From Stieleria sedimenti (GTDB taxonomy: Bacteria > Planctomycetota > Planctomycetia > Pirellulales > Pirellulaceae), in NCBI RefSeq assembly GCF_025060895.1, contig NZ_JANZKV010000329.1:1-32761 (forward strand): DNA of 32,761 nt, given 5' to 3'. Below, piece after piece: positions 25,885-32,761 of this stretch (within the stretch, counting starts at the first letter, position 1; every line of letters begins with the position of its first letter). Below the pieces are notes generated by a model. That model had not been told where the DNA came from. It saw only the letters and a list, made by a program, of their open reading frames with translations, and did not search any database. A program made the translations under genes and the position numbers.

Positions 25885-25937
25885 GGCATGCATCGCATGC
25901 CCTACCGACTTGATCGCAAGCTGGAAGCTTGCGCCAC
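25885..25937. repeat. Two further palindromes next to the tandem array
   Basis: GGCATGC-ATC-GCATGCC (25885-25901), followed by CTACC, reads on the minus strand as GTAGG plus a hairpin and so copies the plan of the neighbouring array in the opposite orientation. CGCAAGC-TGGAA-GCTTGCG (25915-25933, extending to 25937 as GCGCCAC) belongs to the repeat family at 16754-16840, with one mismatch in 23 bases. Confidence 0.85.
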
Positions 25938-25948
25938 AGGCGATTCGG

Positions 25949-27301
25949 TCACGACAGCGACCAACCCGCGCGGGGCTGGCGGCGGATGAACGGATCGGCT
26001 TCGGGGCAACCGAGACATTTCATGTTGACCGGATCCCAAGTGATTTTTTTGCCGACGCGATAGGCGACGTTACCCAGATGATTCGCCTCGGTCAGCGGAC
26101 CGGCATAACTGAACGGGCTGCCGGTCTGGCCGCCGTCTAAACAGGCCGCCACCCATTCTTCGTGGTGCCCCGGCGAATCGGGGATGAACGGCTCGGGAGG
26201 GACAAAATCGGTGAAGTCGTCTTCGGGCAAGAGCACGTGTTTTCGATAGTCCGAAAGCAGCATGCCTTTTGAACCGATGAACAACACGCCGCTGTTCCAT
26301 TGCGGAATGTCGCCGCGTTTCCAAATTTCCGGTTTATGTGTTCCTTGGTGCCACGTCAGTTTAACCGGGACCCGATCGCCGCGGCGGCCGTAGTGGTATT
26401 CCGCCGACATCGACGCCGGGGCGATTTCGGGATGGGCGGGTGGTCCAAACGCTTCGACCGTCTGGGGTGCGTCCAGCTGGAGCGCCCAGTACGGCAGGTC
26501 GTTCCAGTGGCTGCCCAGATCCGACATCGTGCCGTTGCCAAAATCCCACCAGCGGTACCAATTGGGTCCGGGGAAATAAACGTTGTGGAAAGGTCGCCTG
26601 GGCGCCGGCCCCAACCACAGATCCCAGTCCAGGTAACTCGGCGGTGTCATCCCCGTTTCGGGTCTTGAATCGACGAACAGCCGGTCGTTCTTTTTGGCGT
26701 CTGCTTCGGACTGCAGTCCCCAAGCACGACCGACCCAGACGTGGGCTTCGTGAACGTCACCGATCGCGCCGGACTGAATCAATTCGACCACGCGGTGGTA
26801 GTTTTCGCTGGCGTGAATCTGTGTTCCCATTTGCGTCACCACGCCGGCCCGCGCGGCGGCTTCGGTCACCGCGCGCGTCTCGGCGATGTTGTAGGCCAAT
26901 GGTTTTTCGCAATAGACGTGCTTGCCCAATTGCAACGCCGGCATGGTGGCGTAGGCGTGGGTGTGTTCGGTCGTGCTGACCACCGCCGCATCGATTTCTT
27001 TGCCGACCTGGTCATAGAGTTTGCGAAAGTCTTGAAACTTGCGTGCCGCGGGAAACTGCTTTGCGGTGTTTTCGACGAAGCGTGTGTCGACGTCGCAAAG
27101 GGCCACGACGTCAACTTTTCCGGTCGCCGTGATCGCCTTTAAATTGCTTCCGCCTCGCCCGCCCACACCGATGAACGCGACCTTCATGCGGTCGTTCGCG
27201 GCGGCCTGGGCAGGTCGCGGGACGAGGGACAGCGAGGTCGCTGCCGCCGCGGCGACGGCAGTGTTTTGAACAAGAAACCGACGACGATCGATAGCATGCA
27301 T
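25949..27301 (-). CDS. Gfo/Idh/MocA family oxidoreductase, exported
   Basis: 450 aa from ATG 27301, placed before a Tat-like signal ([20 protein letters not shown]); the frame stays open further upstream but that part reads unlike protein. The Rossmann fold is seen in [15 protein letters not shown] (41-54) and VVALCDVD. The family motif EKPLA has K133 as the likely catalytic Lys. The C-terminal half has [42 protein letters not shown] and [13 protein letters not shown], typical of the large planctomycete branch of this family. It would oxidise or reduce a sugar or cyclitol with tightly bound NAD(P), probably outside the cytoplasm. It is followed by the isomerase-like gene on the same strand and is divergent from the sigma factor gene. 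Confidence 0.95.
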   Translation of the reverse strand: MHAIDRRRFLVQNTAVAAAAATSLSLVPRPAQAAANDRMKVAFIGVGGRGGSNLKAITATGKVDVVALCDVDTRFVENTAKQFPAARKFQDFRKLYDQVGKEIDAAVVSTTEHTHAYATMPALQLGKHVYCEKPLAYNIAETRAVTEAAARAGVVTQMGTQIHASENYHRVVELIQSGAIGDVHEAHVWVGRAWGLQSEADAKKNDRLFVDSRPETGMTPPSYLDWDLWLGPAPRRPFHNVYFPGPNWYRWWDFGNGTMSDLGSHWNDLPYWALQLDAPQTVEAFGPPAHPEIAPASMSAEYHYGRRGDRVPVKLTWHQGTHKPEIWKRGDIPQWNSGVLFIGSKGMLLSDYRKHVLLPEDDFTDFVPPEPFIPDSPGHHEEWVAACLDGGQTGSPFSYAGPLTEANHLGNVAYRVGKKITWDPVNMKCLGCPEADPFIRRQPRAGWSLS

Positions 27302-27517
27302 GGCGATTGACCCGGCAGATGGGGGGAATGGAGGGGAAGCGGAAACGCGGGCTGGTGATGGAAAAGTGTAACAACACGGCACACGGAGCGTCGAATTCCG
27401 ACCAAAATTGATCTTTCCAGGCTCTTCGTCACACCGATTCGCCTTTTTTTCTAAGGCCGTGGCGGTTCGATCGTCTTTCACTATGCATGGACGAGCATCC
27501 TTCTGCTTGCGCGGGCA

Positions 27518-28075
27518 ATGAACCACTTGAATCACCAATGCGATCCATCGTGCGATGACGCCGCCCCCGAGCGGCTGAGCGACCAAGCATGGCTGACCCA
27601 AGTCTTTCGGGAAAACGAACTCCCAATGATGGGCTATGCGACACACCTGCTGGGCGATCGCGACCGTGCAAGCGACGTCGTTCAAGACACGTTTGTTCGA
27701 CTGTGCAAGCAGCCTCGCCGACAGGTCCAAGATCGCGTTCGACAATGGCTGTTTCGAGTCTGCCGAAATCGCGCCTTGGACATCCTGAAGAAAGAGAGCC
27801 GGATGAAAACACTCGACGATGCAAACGCCTCACGCCAAATCAGCCGAGACTCCGATCCCGTGTCCATCGCCGAGATAAACGAACGGTACGAAAACGCGCA
27901 GGGCCTATTGGCCACGCTGCCGCCGCGACAGCAAGAAGTCATTCGGCTGAAGATCCATGGGGATTTGAGCTATCGAGAAATCAGCGAATTGACGGGGCTG
28001 AGCGTCGGCAACGTCGGGTACCTGCTGAGCACGGGTTTGAAACTGATACGCAACCGATTGGCGACCGCGGAATGA
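27518..28075 (+). CDS. ECF-type RNA polymerase sigma factor
   Basis: 185 aa from ATG 27518. Region 2: [30 protein letters not shown] and [20 protein letters not shown]. Region 4: [40 protein letters not shown] and [11 protein letters not shown] with a clear helix-turn-helix. It is distinct from the sigma factor at 18850 (different length and linker), so the two are not recent duplicates. The next gene, 101 bp on, encodes a membrane VWA protein whose N-terminus looks like an anti-sigma domain, so the pair probably works as sigma factor and membrane regulator (inference). Confidence 0.93.
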   Translation: MNHLNHQCDPSCDDAAPERLSDQAWLTQVFRENELPMMGYATHLLGDRDRASDVVQDTFVRLCKQPRRQVQDRVRQWLFRVCRNRALDILKKESRMKTLDDANASRQISRDSDPVSIAEINERYENAQGLLATLPPRQQEVIRLKIHGDLSYREISELTGLSVGNVGYLLSTGLKLIRNRLATAE

Positions 28076-28176
28076 CCAGCCACCACTGAATGACTGAGCA
28101 CCTTTGAACCATCCAACCACCCAACCGCAACGTCACGCGTAGGCGGCGCGTGCACACCCACCCGAGAACCAGAACC

Positions 28177-30654
28177 ATGACATCCGAACCAACCGACCAA
28201 CAAGAAGGGATCGAAGAACGCGCGACCGCGTTTGTGTTCGGTGAACTGGAACGCGAGGAAGCGACCGAGTTCATGAAGATGATGGACGCGTCGCCGGAAG
28301 TGCGGGCGATCGTCGCATCGGTTCGTGACGCCGTCGGGGCCGTCAAAGCCGAACTCGCCGCAGACACCATGGGCGTCAACTTGGCCGACCGTCAACGCAT
28401 CGAAAACGCCATCCGTGATCCCCTGCCCCAGCCGCCGCCGGTGGTGGCGACCACGCCGGATGCGTCGACGCGAACGTGGGTGCTCGGGCTGGCCATCGCC
28501 GCCACGTTGCTGCTGGTTTCCGGGCTGACCCTGCCGGCGCTCAATCGCGTCATCACGGCGAACACCGATACCCGGCAGCTGCGGGATCAGATCAGCCAGA
28601 TGCAATCCCAACAGCAACGGCTGGTCGCGGAAAAACGTTCGGTCGAAATGGAACTGGCGTCCGTCCGTGCCATGCTTGCCGACGCCGCCGCCCCGCCCGC
28701 CCAACCGAATCAGGCCAACTCTTCGACAACAGACGTTGAGGCAATCGAGTCCCCCGGTCCGACCCTGGCAAGCTCCGACGCCGAAGCACAAGACCTCGGT
28801 GCGACCGCAATGGACACCGCGGTGGAACAGCCCGGGCTTGCGACCGATTCGCAACCGGAACCCGCGGCGGCACTAGAAAACGAAACGCCCGCTCCGACCG
28901 GGACGCCAAACGAACGCACGATGCTCGCTGAATCGGAGCAAGCGGACGACGACGGCTCGCCAGGCCCACCAGCAGGTCCCGCCACTGCGACCCCGATGAA
29001 TCCGCTGCTGGCCCAGCCGGTGCCGCCGCCTTACTGGCGTCCGCGTCGCCCGCCCCAAGGACCGGAGTTTCGGATCGGCGCTGTCGATGACATGGAGGAG
29101 ATGATGGGCATGGGCATGGGCATGGCTGGCGATGCTCTGGCAACCGGGCAACCGCGACCAAGTCTGGGCGAAGCGATGGCGGAAATTCCGTCGCTGATGG
29201 AACACATGGAAGTCGGCGGTGGCGATCAATTCGCGCCGATCATCGAGAATCCCTTCCTGCCGGTCGGCATCGCGCCGCTTTCGACTTTTTCGATCGACGT
29301 GGATACCGCCGCCTATGCCAAGCTGCGGATGAATCTGACCCAGTACAACCAATGGCCCAACCCGGACGCGGTGCGGATCGAAGAATTGGTCAATTACTTC
29401 GACTACCACTACGCGCCTCCACAAGATGACCGGCCCTTTGCCGCGGCGATGGAGATCGCCGAGTGTCCTTGGAACCCGAAACATCGATTGGCCCGAATCG
29501 GCATCAAGGCCAAGGTCGCCGACGTCGATCGCCCGCCGAGCAATCTGGTGTTCTTGTTGGACGTGTCGGGATCGATGAATCGCCCCAACAAATTACCGCT
29601 GGTGGTCAACGGCATGAAAATGTTGGTCAACCAACTCGGCGAAAACGATTCGGTCGCGATTGTGGTTTACGCCGGAGCGGCCGGCTTGGTGCTCGATGCG
29701 ACCACCGGCGACCGCAAGAAGCTCATCGTCGATTCGCTCGACCGCCTGCGTGCCGGTGGATCGACCAACGGCGGCCACGGCATTGAACTGGCCTACAGCA
29801 TCGCCCGGGACCACTTCGTTGACGGTGGAACCAATCGCGTCATCCTGTGCAGCGATGGTGATTTCAACGTCGGGCTCACCGACACCGACGAGCTGATCCG
29901 ATTGGTCGAAAACAATGCAAAAAGCAACATCTTCTTGACCGTGCTCGGGTTCGGCAGCGACAACCACAACGACGCGATGATGGAACAGATCAGCAACAAG
30001 GGCAACGGCAACTATGCGTTCATCGATAGCCAAGACGAAGCCCGCAAGGTCTTGGTCGAACAAATGCAGGGCAGCCTGATGACCGTCGCCAAAGACGTCA
30101 AGATTCAAGTCGAGTTCAACCCGATGGAAGTCGAATCGTATCGATTGATCGGCTACGAAAATCGCATCTTGAATGCGAAGGATTTCGACGACGACGACAA
30201 AGACGGCGGTGAAATCGGAGCCGGACACACGGTCACGGCGTTGTATGAAATCGTTCCCAAGAGCAAGCTCAACTCCGAGGATCCGGCGTTGGCCCCCGCA
30301 CCGCTTGAGGAATTGAAATACCAACGCCCCATTCGTTACAGCGAACAAGCCGCCAGCGGCGAGATGTTGACGCTGAAGCTTCGCTACAAACCGCCGACCG
30401 ATGAGCAAAGCAAGCTGATCGAATTTGCGGTCAAAGACAGCGGCAAGGGATTCAACCGCACCGACCGCGACTTCCAGTTCGCCGCCTCCGTCGCCGCCTT
30501 CGCCATGCTGCTGCGAAACTCTCCGCACAAGGGAAACTGCAACTTTGACATGGTCGAAGAAATCGCCACCGCCGGCGCGGTCGACGATCGCTCCGGTTAC
30601 CGCGACGAGTTTCTCTCCTTGGTCAGACGGGCCAAGCAACTCGGTGAAGAATGA
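28177..30654 (+). CDS. VWA domain protein (YfbK-like) with anti-sigma-like N-terminus
   Basis: 825 aa from ATG 28177 (GTG 28150 is possible). Order: small acidic helical domain 10-60 (ATAFVFGELEREEATEF, the usual start of anti-sigma domains but without a zinc site); membrane helix about 101-119; coiled coil about 131-168; Pro/Ala/Glu-rich linker with a Met/Gly patch (MMGMGMGMAG); vWF_A N-terminal region (NPFLPVGIAPLSTFSIDVDT, YAKLRMNL, IEELVNYFDYHY); VWA domain with MIDAS D462-V-S-G-S466, GGSTNGGHGIEL and CSDGDFNVG; C-terminal YfbK region (MTVAKDVKIQVEFNP, QFAASVAAFAMLLR). The metal site is complete, so it can bind a partner through a divalent ion. It probably holds the sigma factor encoded upstream at the membrane and senses the envelope through the VWA part (inference). 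Confidence 0.92.
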   Translation: MTSEPTDQQEGIEERATAFVFGELEREEATEFMKMMDASPEVRAIVASVRDAVGAVKAELAADTMGVNLADRQRIENAIRDPLPQPPPVVATTPDASTRTWVLGLAIAATLLLVSGLTLPALNRVITANTDTRQLRDQISQMQSQQQRLVAEKRSVEMELASVRAMLADAAAPPAQPNQANSSTTDVEAIESPGPTLASSDAEAQDLGATAMDTAVEQPGLATDSQPEPAAALENETPAPTGTPNERTMLAESEQADDDGSPGPPAGPATATPMNPLLAQPVPPPYWRPRRPPQGPEFRIGAVDDMEEMMGMGMGMAGDALATGQPRPSLGEAMAEIPSLMEHMEVGGGDQFAPIIENPFLPVGIAPLSTFSIDVDTAAYAKLRMNLTQYNQWPNPDAVRIEELVNYFDYHYAPPQDDRPFAAAMEIAECPWNPKHRLARIGIKAKVADVDRPPSNLVFLLDVSGSMNRPNKLPLVVNGMKMLVNQLGENDSVAIVVYAGAAGLVLDATTGDRKKLIVDSLDRLRAGGSTNGGHGIELAYSIARDHFVDGGTNRVILCSDGDFNVGLTDTDELIRLVENNAKSNIFLTVLGFGSDNHNDAMMEQISNKGNGNYAFIDSQDEARKVLVEQMQGSLMTVAKDVKIQVEFNPMEVESYRLIGYENRILNAKDFDDDDKDGGEIGAGHTVTALYEIVPKSKLNSEDPALAPAPLEELKYQRPIRYSEQAASGEMLTLKLRYKPPTDEQSKLIEFAVKDSGKGFNRTDRDFQFAASVAAFAMLLRNSPHKGNCNFDMVEEIATAGAVDDRSGYRDEFLSLVRRAKQLGEE

Positions 30655-30738
30655 GACCTTTGCTTTTTTCCCGCCCTGCAAACGCGTCCGCCGTGCCTGC
30701 TACACTGACGGTTTTCCACCGAAGCATGCGGGAGTTAC

Positions 30739-31683
30739 ATGGCGACTGACCTTGCCAATTCGACATCGGATCAGCTGGAGATTTCGTGCCAATCGTGCGG
30801 CGCGAAGCTTGTCTTGGGAGCGCATCTGCGTTCGACGCTTTGCCCCTATTGCGCTTCGCCATCGATCGTCAGCCGTCCACCCTCGCCCAATCGGCCCTCA
30901 CCCACGTTTCTGGTCGGGTTTGTCGTCGATCACGAGCACGCGACCAAGGCGGTCAAAAACTGGGTCGCCGGCAGTCACATTTTCGCGCGATCGGATTTCA
31001 AGGCCGCCGTTCCGGAACTGACGCGAGGCGTCTACCTGCCGGCCTACTTGTATGGCGCGGTTGCCAACACGCGGTACTCGGCAAGCATCGGTGAGAATTA
31101 TACGGTGACCGAGACGTACACGACCACCGATTCGAAGGGAAAGACGGTCACGCGAACACGCACGGTGACGAAAACCGAGTGGCGTCCCTTGGCCGGCAAC
31201 CACTGCTGTTACGTTCTCGACGTGCTCGTCAGCGCCTCACAGGGCGTCACCAATGCGGCCCTGGAAGCCGTCGAACCGTTTGACCTGCGTGCCCTGCGGC
31301 GATACGCCGACTCGTTTATCTCCGGCTGGCTTGCCGAAGAACCCTCGCGCAGCCAAGACGATTGTTTCCGCTTGGCACACGACGAAACGATTGCAAAAGT
31401 TGGGACGATGCTCAAGAACTTTATGCCCGGAGACTCCCACAGTAACTTGGAGTACCAAACCGATCTGACACACGAGGTGATTGATTTGGTGTTGTTGCCG
31501 ATCTGGACCTACGCGGTGCGTTACGCGGAAGACCGACCGCCGATCCAAATCCTGGTCAACGGTCAAACCGGTCGCGTCGCGGGCAAGGTCCCCGTCTCGG
31601 CCGCCAAAGTCACCTTCGCGGTCGTCGGCGTGCTGTTGCTGATCGGAATCCTCTTCCTCTTGTTCATGGCGGCGCAAGGATGA
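30739..31683 (+). CDS. Zinc-ribbon protein with C-terminal membrane anchor
   Basis: 314 aa; GGGAG lies five bases before ATG 30739. Two CxxC pairs near the N-terminus (CQSCGAKL about 18-21; CPYCASP about 35-38) make one zinc ribbon of the TFIIB/rubredoxin-like type. The middle has VYLPAYLYGAVANTRYSASI, a Thr-rich stretch (VTETYTTTDSKGKTVTRTRT), GNHCCYVLDVLVSASQGV and LLPIWTYAVRYAEDRPPIQI. One helix near the C-terminus (VTFAVVGVLLLIGILFLLFM) would place the zinc ribbon in the cytoplasm as a tail anchor. No signal peptide. The stop overlaps the next gene by four bases. The family is recognised (zinc-ribbon planctomycete proteins), the function is not known. Confidence 0.85.
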   Translation: MATDLANSTSDQLEISCQSCGAKLVLGAHLRSTLCPYCASPSIVSRPPSPNRPSPTFLVGFVVDHEHATKAVKNWVAGSHIFARSDFKAAVPELTRGVYLPAYLYGAVANTRYSASIGENYTVTETYTTTDSKGKTVTRTRTVTKTEWRPLAGNHCCYVLDVLVSASQGVTNAALEAVEPFDLRALRRYADSFISGWLAEEPSRSQDDCFRLAHDETIAKVGTMLKNFMPGDSHSNLEYQTDLTHEVIDLVLLPIWTYAVRYAEDRPPIQILVNGQTGRVAGKVPVSAAKVTFAVVGVLLLIGILFLLFMAAQG

Positions 31684-32669
31684 GCGAAACGATGAAGGAA
31701 ACCCAAACCGCCGAAATCAATTGCACCCGTTGCGAGTCACCGCTGGAGTCCGGCGATCTGCGCTGTGCGATCTGTGGCCAAGCGGCCTTGAAGGCTCAGA
31801 CTGCCGAGCGGAAGAAACTGGCGGTACAGATTTTGCGTTGCACCGGTTGTGGGGCAGCGATCGCCTACGACCCGAAACACCAAGCCCCCTCGTGTTCGTT
31901 TTGCGGCGACGTGGTCAAAGTCGAATCGATCGACGACCCGATGGAACAGACCGAACATTACTTGCCATTCACCGTCACAGCCGACGAAGCCCGCGCGGCG
32001 CTGCGGGGCTGGCTCGATTCACGGGGATGGTTCCGCCCCTCGGACTTGTCTGCATCGGCTCAATTGACCCAACTGAAACCGCTGTGGTGGGTCGCCTGGG
32101 TGTTCGACGCGGAGGCCTTCGTCAGCTGGACGGCAGATTCGAACGAAGGCTCCGGACGATCGGACTGGGCGCCACATTCGGGCCAGAACAATATCCAGTT
32201 TGATGACATCCTCGTCTCCGCGTCACGCGGATTGAGCCTCAGCGAAGCGGCCGCGATCAGTCCGGGGATGAACTTGGCGACCAAGCGGGAGACGCCCGAA
32301 GGGGCCGATCGCGAAGCCACTCTGGAGCGATTTGATGTCCAGCGATCGCAAGCACGGCAAGAGGTTTCGGCGGCGATTCACCGGATCGCCGCCCAGCGGG
32401 CGCAGCAACACTTCATCCCCGGAACACGTTTCCGCAACGTCAAAGTCGCGATCGTTCTGCGCCGACTCGTCACGCGGCGAATGTCGCTGCCCGCCTACGT
32501 CCTGGCCTATCGCTACAAAGACCAATTGTACCGCGTGGTGATCTGTGGCCAGGACCTACGTCTGATGGTCGGCACGTCACCCAAATCGTTGATCAAGATG
32601 ATCGCCGTCGCCCTGATCGTCGCCGCCATCGGCATGCTGCTGTTGCTGATCCTGGCCGCCGGAAGCTAG
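31680..32669 (+). CDS. Zinc-ribbon protein with C-terminal membrane anchor, paralogue-like
   Basis: 329 aa, starting inside the stop of the previous gene (ATGA). It has two zinc ribbons: CTRCESP with CAICGQA, and CTGCGAAIAYDPKH with CSFCGDVVKVE. The middle repeats the layout of its neighbour: LKPLWWVAWVFDAEAFVSW, FDDILVSASRGLSLSEAAAI, a helical charged stretch, then RFRNVKVAIVLRRLVTRRMS and LPAYVLAYRYKDQLYRVVIC. A single C-terminal helix (MIAVALIVAAIGMLLLLILA) anchors it. The shared LVSAS and LPxY elements and the coupled translation suggest that both proteins act together, perhaps as a complex. No enzyme motif is visible. The 92 bases after it hold no gene. Confidence 0.85.
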   Translation: MSETMKETQTAEINCTRCESPLESGDLRCAICGQAALKAQTAERKKLAVQILRCTGCGAAIAYDPKHQAPSCSFCGDVVKVESIDDPMEQTEHYLPFTVTADEARAALRGWLDSRGWFRPSDLSASAQLTQLKPLWWVAWVFDAEAFVSWTADSNEGSGRSDWAPHSGQNNIQFDDILVSASRGLSLSEAAAISPGMNLATKRETPEGADREATLERFDVQRSQARQEVSAAIHRIAAQRAQQHFIPGTRFRNVKVAIVLRRLVTRRMSLPAYVLAYRYKDQLYRVVICGQDLRLMVGTSPKSLIKMIAVALIVAAIGMLLLLILAAGS

Positions 32670-32761
32670 TGGTCCGTCAACTTTTAAACTTAGCGAGCGT
32701 GACCCGAATGGCACGGGCAGGAGTGTTGGTGTGCAGGCTTTAGCCCGGATATTGCATCCGC

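Noticed and set aside
25626..25898. Minus-strand frame with repeated NVTHSVTYG
   Set aside because: The repeats come from the tandem palindrome array, not from a repeat protein; the rest overlaps the start of the isomerase-like gene.
32670..32761. Sequence after the last gene with GGCTTTAGCCCGGATATTGC
   Set aside because: It resembles the start of another dispersed intergenic repeat, but the window ends before it can be judged.

Overview
The window looks like chromosome of a planctomycete, probably of the Rhodopirellula/Pirellula group. This rests on gene content, not on a marker gene: Tat-like-signal sugar-phosphate isomerase and Gfo/Idh/MocA proteins, ECF sigma factors paired with large membrane proteins (a Ser/Thr kinase and a VWA protein), a TIGR03067 domain, secreted PQQ-propeller proteins and many short palindromic intergenic repeats. 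Most of the window is GC-rich (63% in 12001-12060 by hand count). The stretch from about 18.2 to 24.9 kb is poorer in GC (45% in 24241-24300).

Layout. (1) 59-4908, minus strand: an adaptor and RND pump pair, translationally coupled. (2) 5128-11843: an envelope-signalling locus. A receiver-HisKA-HATPase-receiver hybrid kinase on the minus strand is divergent from a three-gene plus-strand operon: TonB-dependent receptor, periplasmic YfiR-like protein, and a membrane histidine kinase whose sensor half resembles that of the diguanylate cyclase YfiN. (3) 11972-18167: a secreted sugar-phosphate isomerase-like protein, a TMEM43-like membrane protein, an M3 zinc peptidase and a PQQ-propeller protein, separated by repeats. 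(4) 18174-24869: an accessory-looking stretch. It has a 5'-truncated small gene, an ECF sigma factor, a 1246-residue mosaic Ser/Thr kinase, an in-frame continuation beyond the kinase stop codon, a secreted protein of unknown function, and a TIGR03067 remnant on the other strand. (5) 24887-27301, minus strand: a second isomerase-like protein and a Gfo/Idh/MocA oxidoreductase, separated by a stack of six short hairpins. (6) 27518-32669, plus strand: an ECF sigma factor, a VWA/YfbK-like protein with an anti-sigma-like N-terminus, and two overlapping zinc-ribbon proteins with C-terminal membrane anchors.

Two loci stand out as possibly undescribed. The first is the TonB receptor / YfiR / YfiN-type-sensor histidine kinase operon with its divergent hybrid kinase, which would be a Yfi-like envelope relay ending in phosphotransfer instead of c-di-GMP synthesis. 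The second is the sigma factor plus mosaic kinase, whose kinase joins an anti-sigma-type zinc motif, a kinase, a membrane helix, a LolA-like region, an FGE/SUMF1-type domain, TIGR03067 and an adaptor-like tail. All function statements come from reading motifs by eye; no database search was possible.
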